Under the pieces are notes generated by a model. That model worked only from the letters and a program-made list of their open reading frames with translations. It had not been told where the DNA came from and searched no databases. A stretch of DNA of 5,665 nucleotides. It comes from Gammaproteobacteria bacterium RIFCSPLOWO2_02_FULL_56_15. GTDB lineage: Bacteria > Pseudomonadota > Gammaproteobacteria > Eutrophobiales > Eutrophobiaceae. Of the stretch, positions 5,218 to 5,665 are shown one piece after another. Every line of letters begins with the position of its first letter. Within the stretch, counting starts at the first letter, position 1. Position numbers and translations under genes: made by a program. The stretch covers positions 879 to 6,543 of the forward strand of contig MGYR01000094.1 of NCBI GenBank assembly GCA_001801825.1. Direction: 5' to 3'.

Positions 5218-5665
5218 ATGAATCAGCCACTGGATACGGAGGGGCGGCAGTCCGTCAATCCCGTGGTCGCATATCCCCACCCGGTCTACGCATGGTATGT
5301 CATCAGCATCTTTTACCTGGCCTATACCCTGGCCTTCATCGATCGGATCATCGTCAGTTTCCTGGTCGGTCCGATTCGGGCGGATTTTAATATCACCGAT
5401 TTTCAGTTCAGCCTCATCTCAGGCCTGGCCTTTGCCATATTCTATGCGACCCTCGGGATCCCCATCGCCCGACTCGCCGATACCCGCAACCGCAGAAATA
5501 TCATCACGGTTGGAATCACTATATGGAGTCTGATGACTGCGATATGCGGACTCACCTCGAACTACTGGCAATTGTTCCTGGCCCGCTTGGGCGTGGGGGT
5601 GGGGGAGGCCACTCTCTCTCCCGCCGCCATCTCCATGATCTCGGATTATTTCCCGAAGGAGCGGC
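5218..5665 (+). CDS. Major facilitator superfamily transporter, Spinster-like, N-terminal part
   Basis: The reading frame stays open from ATG 5218 to the window end, giving 149 complete residues of a protein that would usually be about 420-470 long. GGGGG (5206-5210) lies seven bases before the ATG. A polar N-terminus of about 22 residues precedes helix 1 (about 24-50), which carries FIDR (40-43), typical of Spinster-type carriers. Helix 2 (about 64-84) leads into GIPIARLADTRNRRN (80-94), a form of MFS motif A in the helix 2-3 loop. Helix 3 (about 95-112) and helix 4 follow, with RLGVGVGEATLSPAAISMIS (123-142) and DYFPKER (143-149) at the start of the next loop. It sits in the inner membrane and moves a small molecule, probably by proton coupling. 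The neighbouring acyl-CoA genes suggest a carboxylic acid, but the substrate cannot be read from the sequence. The 180-bp gap before it may hold its own promoter. Confidence 0.92.
   Translation, partial: MNQPLDTEGRQSVNPVVAYPHPVYAWYVISIFYLAYTLAFIDRIIVSFLVGPIRADFNITDFQFSLISGLAFAIFYATLGIPIARLADTRNRRNIITVGITIWSLMTAICGLTSNYWQLFLARLGVGVGEATLSPAAISMISDYFPKER

Noticed and set aside
5058..5390. Open frame of 110 codons overlapping the start of the MFS gene
   Set aside because: The MFS frame has a ribosome site, transmembrane helices and family motifs; this one has none.

Overview
The window is GC-rich and tightly packed, with every supported gene on the + strand. It reads as a chromosomal catabolic cluster from a proteobacterium, most likely a gammaproteobacterium. 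That guess rests on protein style (acyl-CoA dehydrogenase, crotonases, a Spinster-like MFS carrier, a DUF2279-type envelope protein), Shine-Dalgarno use, and an intergenic repeat whose ends resemble a repeat family I remember from gammaproteobacterial genomes. The genus cannot be read from the sequence.

Layout: (1) 2-280, the 3' end of an enoyl-CoA hydratase (crotonase) gene. (2) 313-1482, a complete acyl-CoA dehydrogenase. (3) 1550-2314, a complete short-chain dehydrogenase/reductase (SDR) with a probable TTG start. (4) 2315-2593, a non-coding gap dominated by a repeat of about 171 bp with imperfect terminal inverted repeats and several nested or mutually exclusive hairpins. (5) 2594-3358, a second, complete crotonase with both catalytic glutamates. 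(6) 3452-4108, a TetR-family regulator. (7) about 4219-5037, a secreted or outer-membrane protein with a DUF2279/YfiM-like domain followed by a strand-rich tail. (8) 5218-5665, the N-terminal third or so of an MFS transporter, cut off by the window end.

How the genes may work together: crotonase, acyl-CoA dehydrogenase, SDR and a second crotonase are the activities of a beta-oxidation-like spiral acting on CoA thioesters (dehydrogenation, hydration, hydroxyacyl oxidation or keto reduction, and possibly ring hydrolysis). TetR repressors beside such genes often respond to an acyl-CoA, and the MFS carrier could import the acid or export a product. The dehydrogenase and the first crotonase resemble, from memory, the set found beside 2-aminobenzoyl-CoA / salicylyl-CoA monooxygenase-reductase genes. 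An aromatic acyl-CoA substrate is therefore a reasonable but unproven hypothesis. The deciding genes (CoA ligase, oxygenase) would lie upstream, outside the window.

I found no RNA genes, CRISPR array, insertion-sequence transposase, phage gene or toxin/defence system. The least explained parts are the structured repeat inside the cluster and the DUF2279-type protein between the regulator and the transporter.
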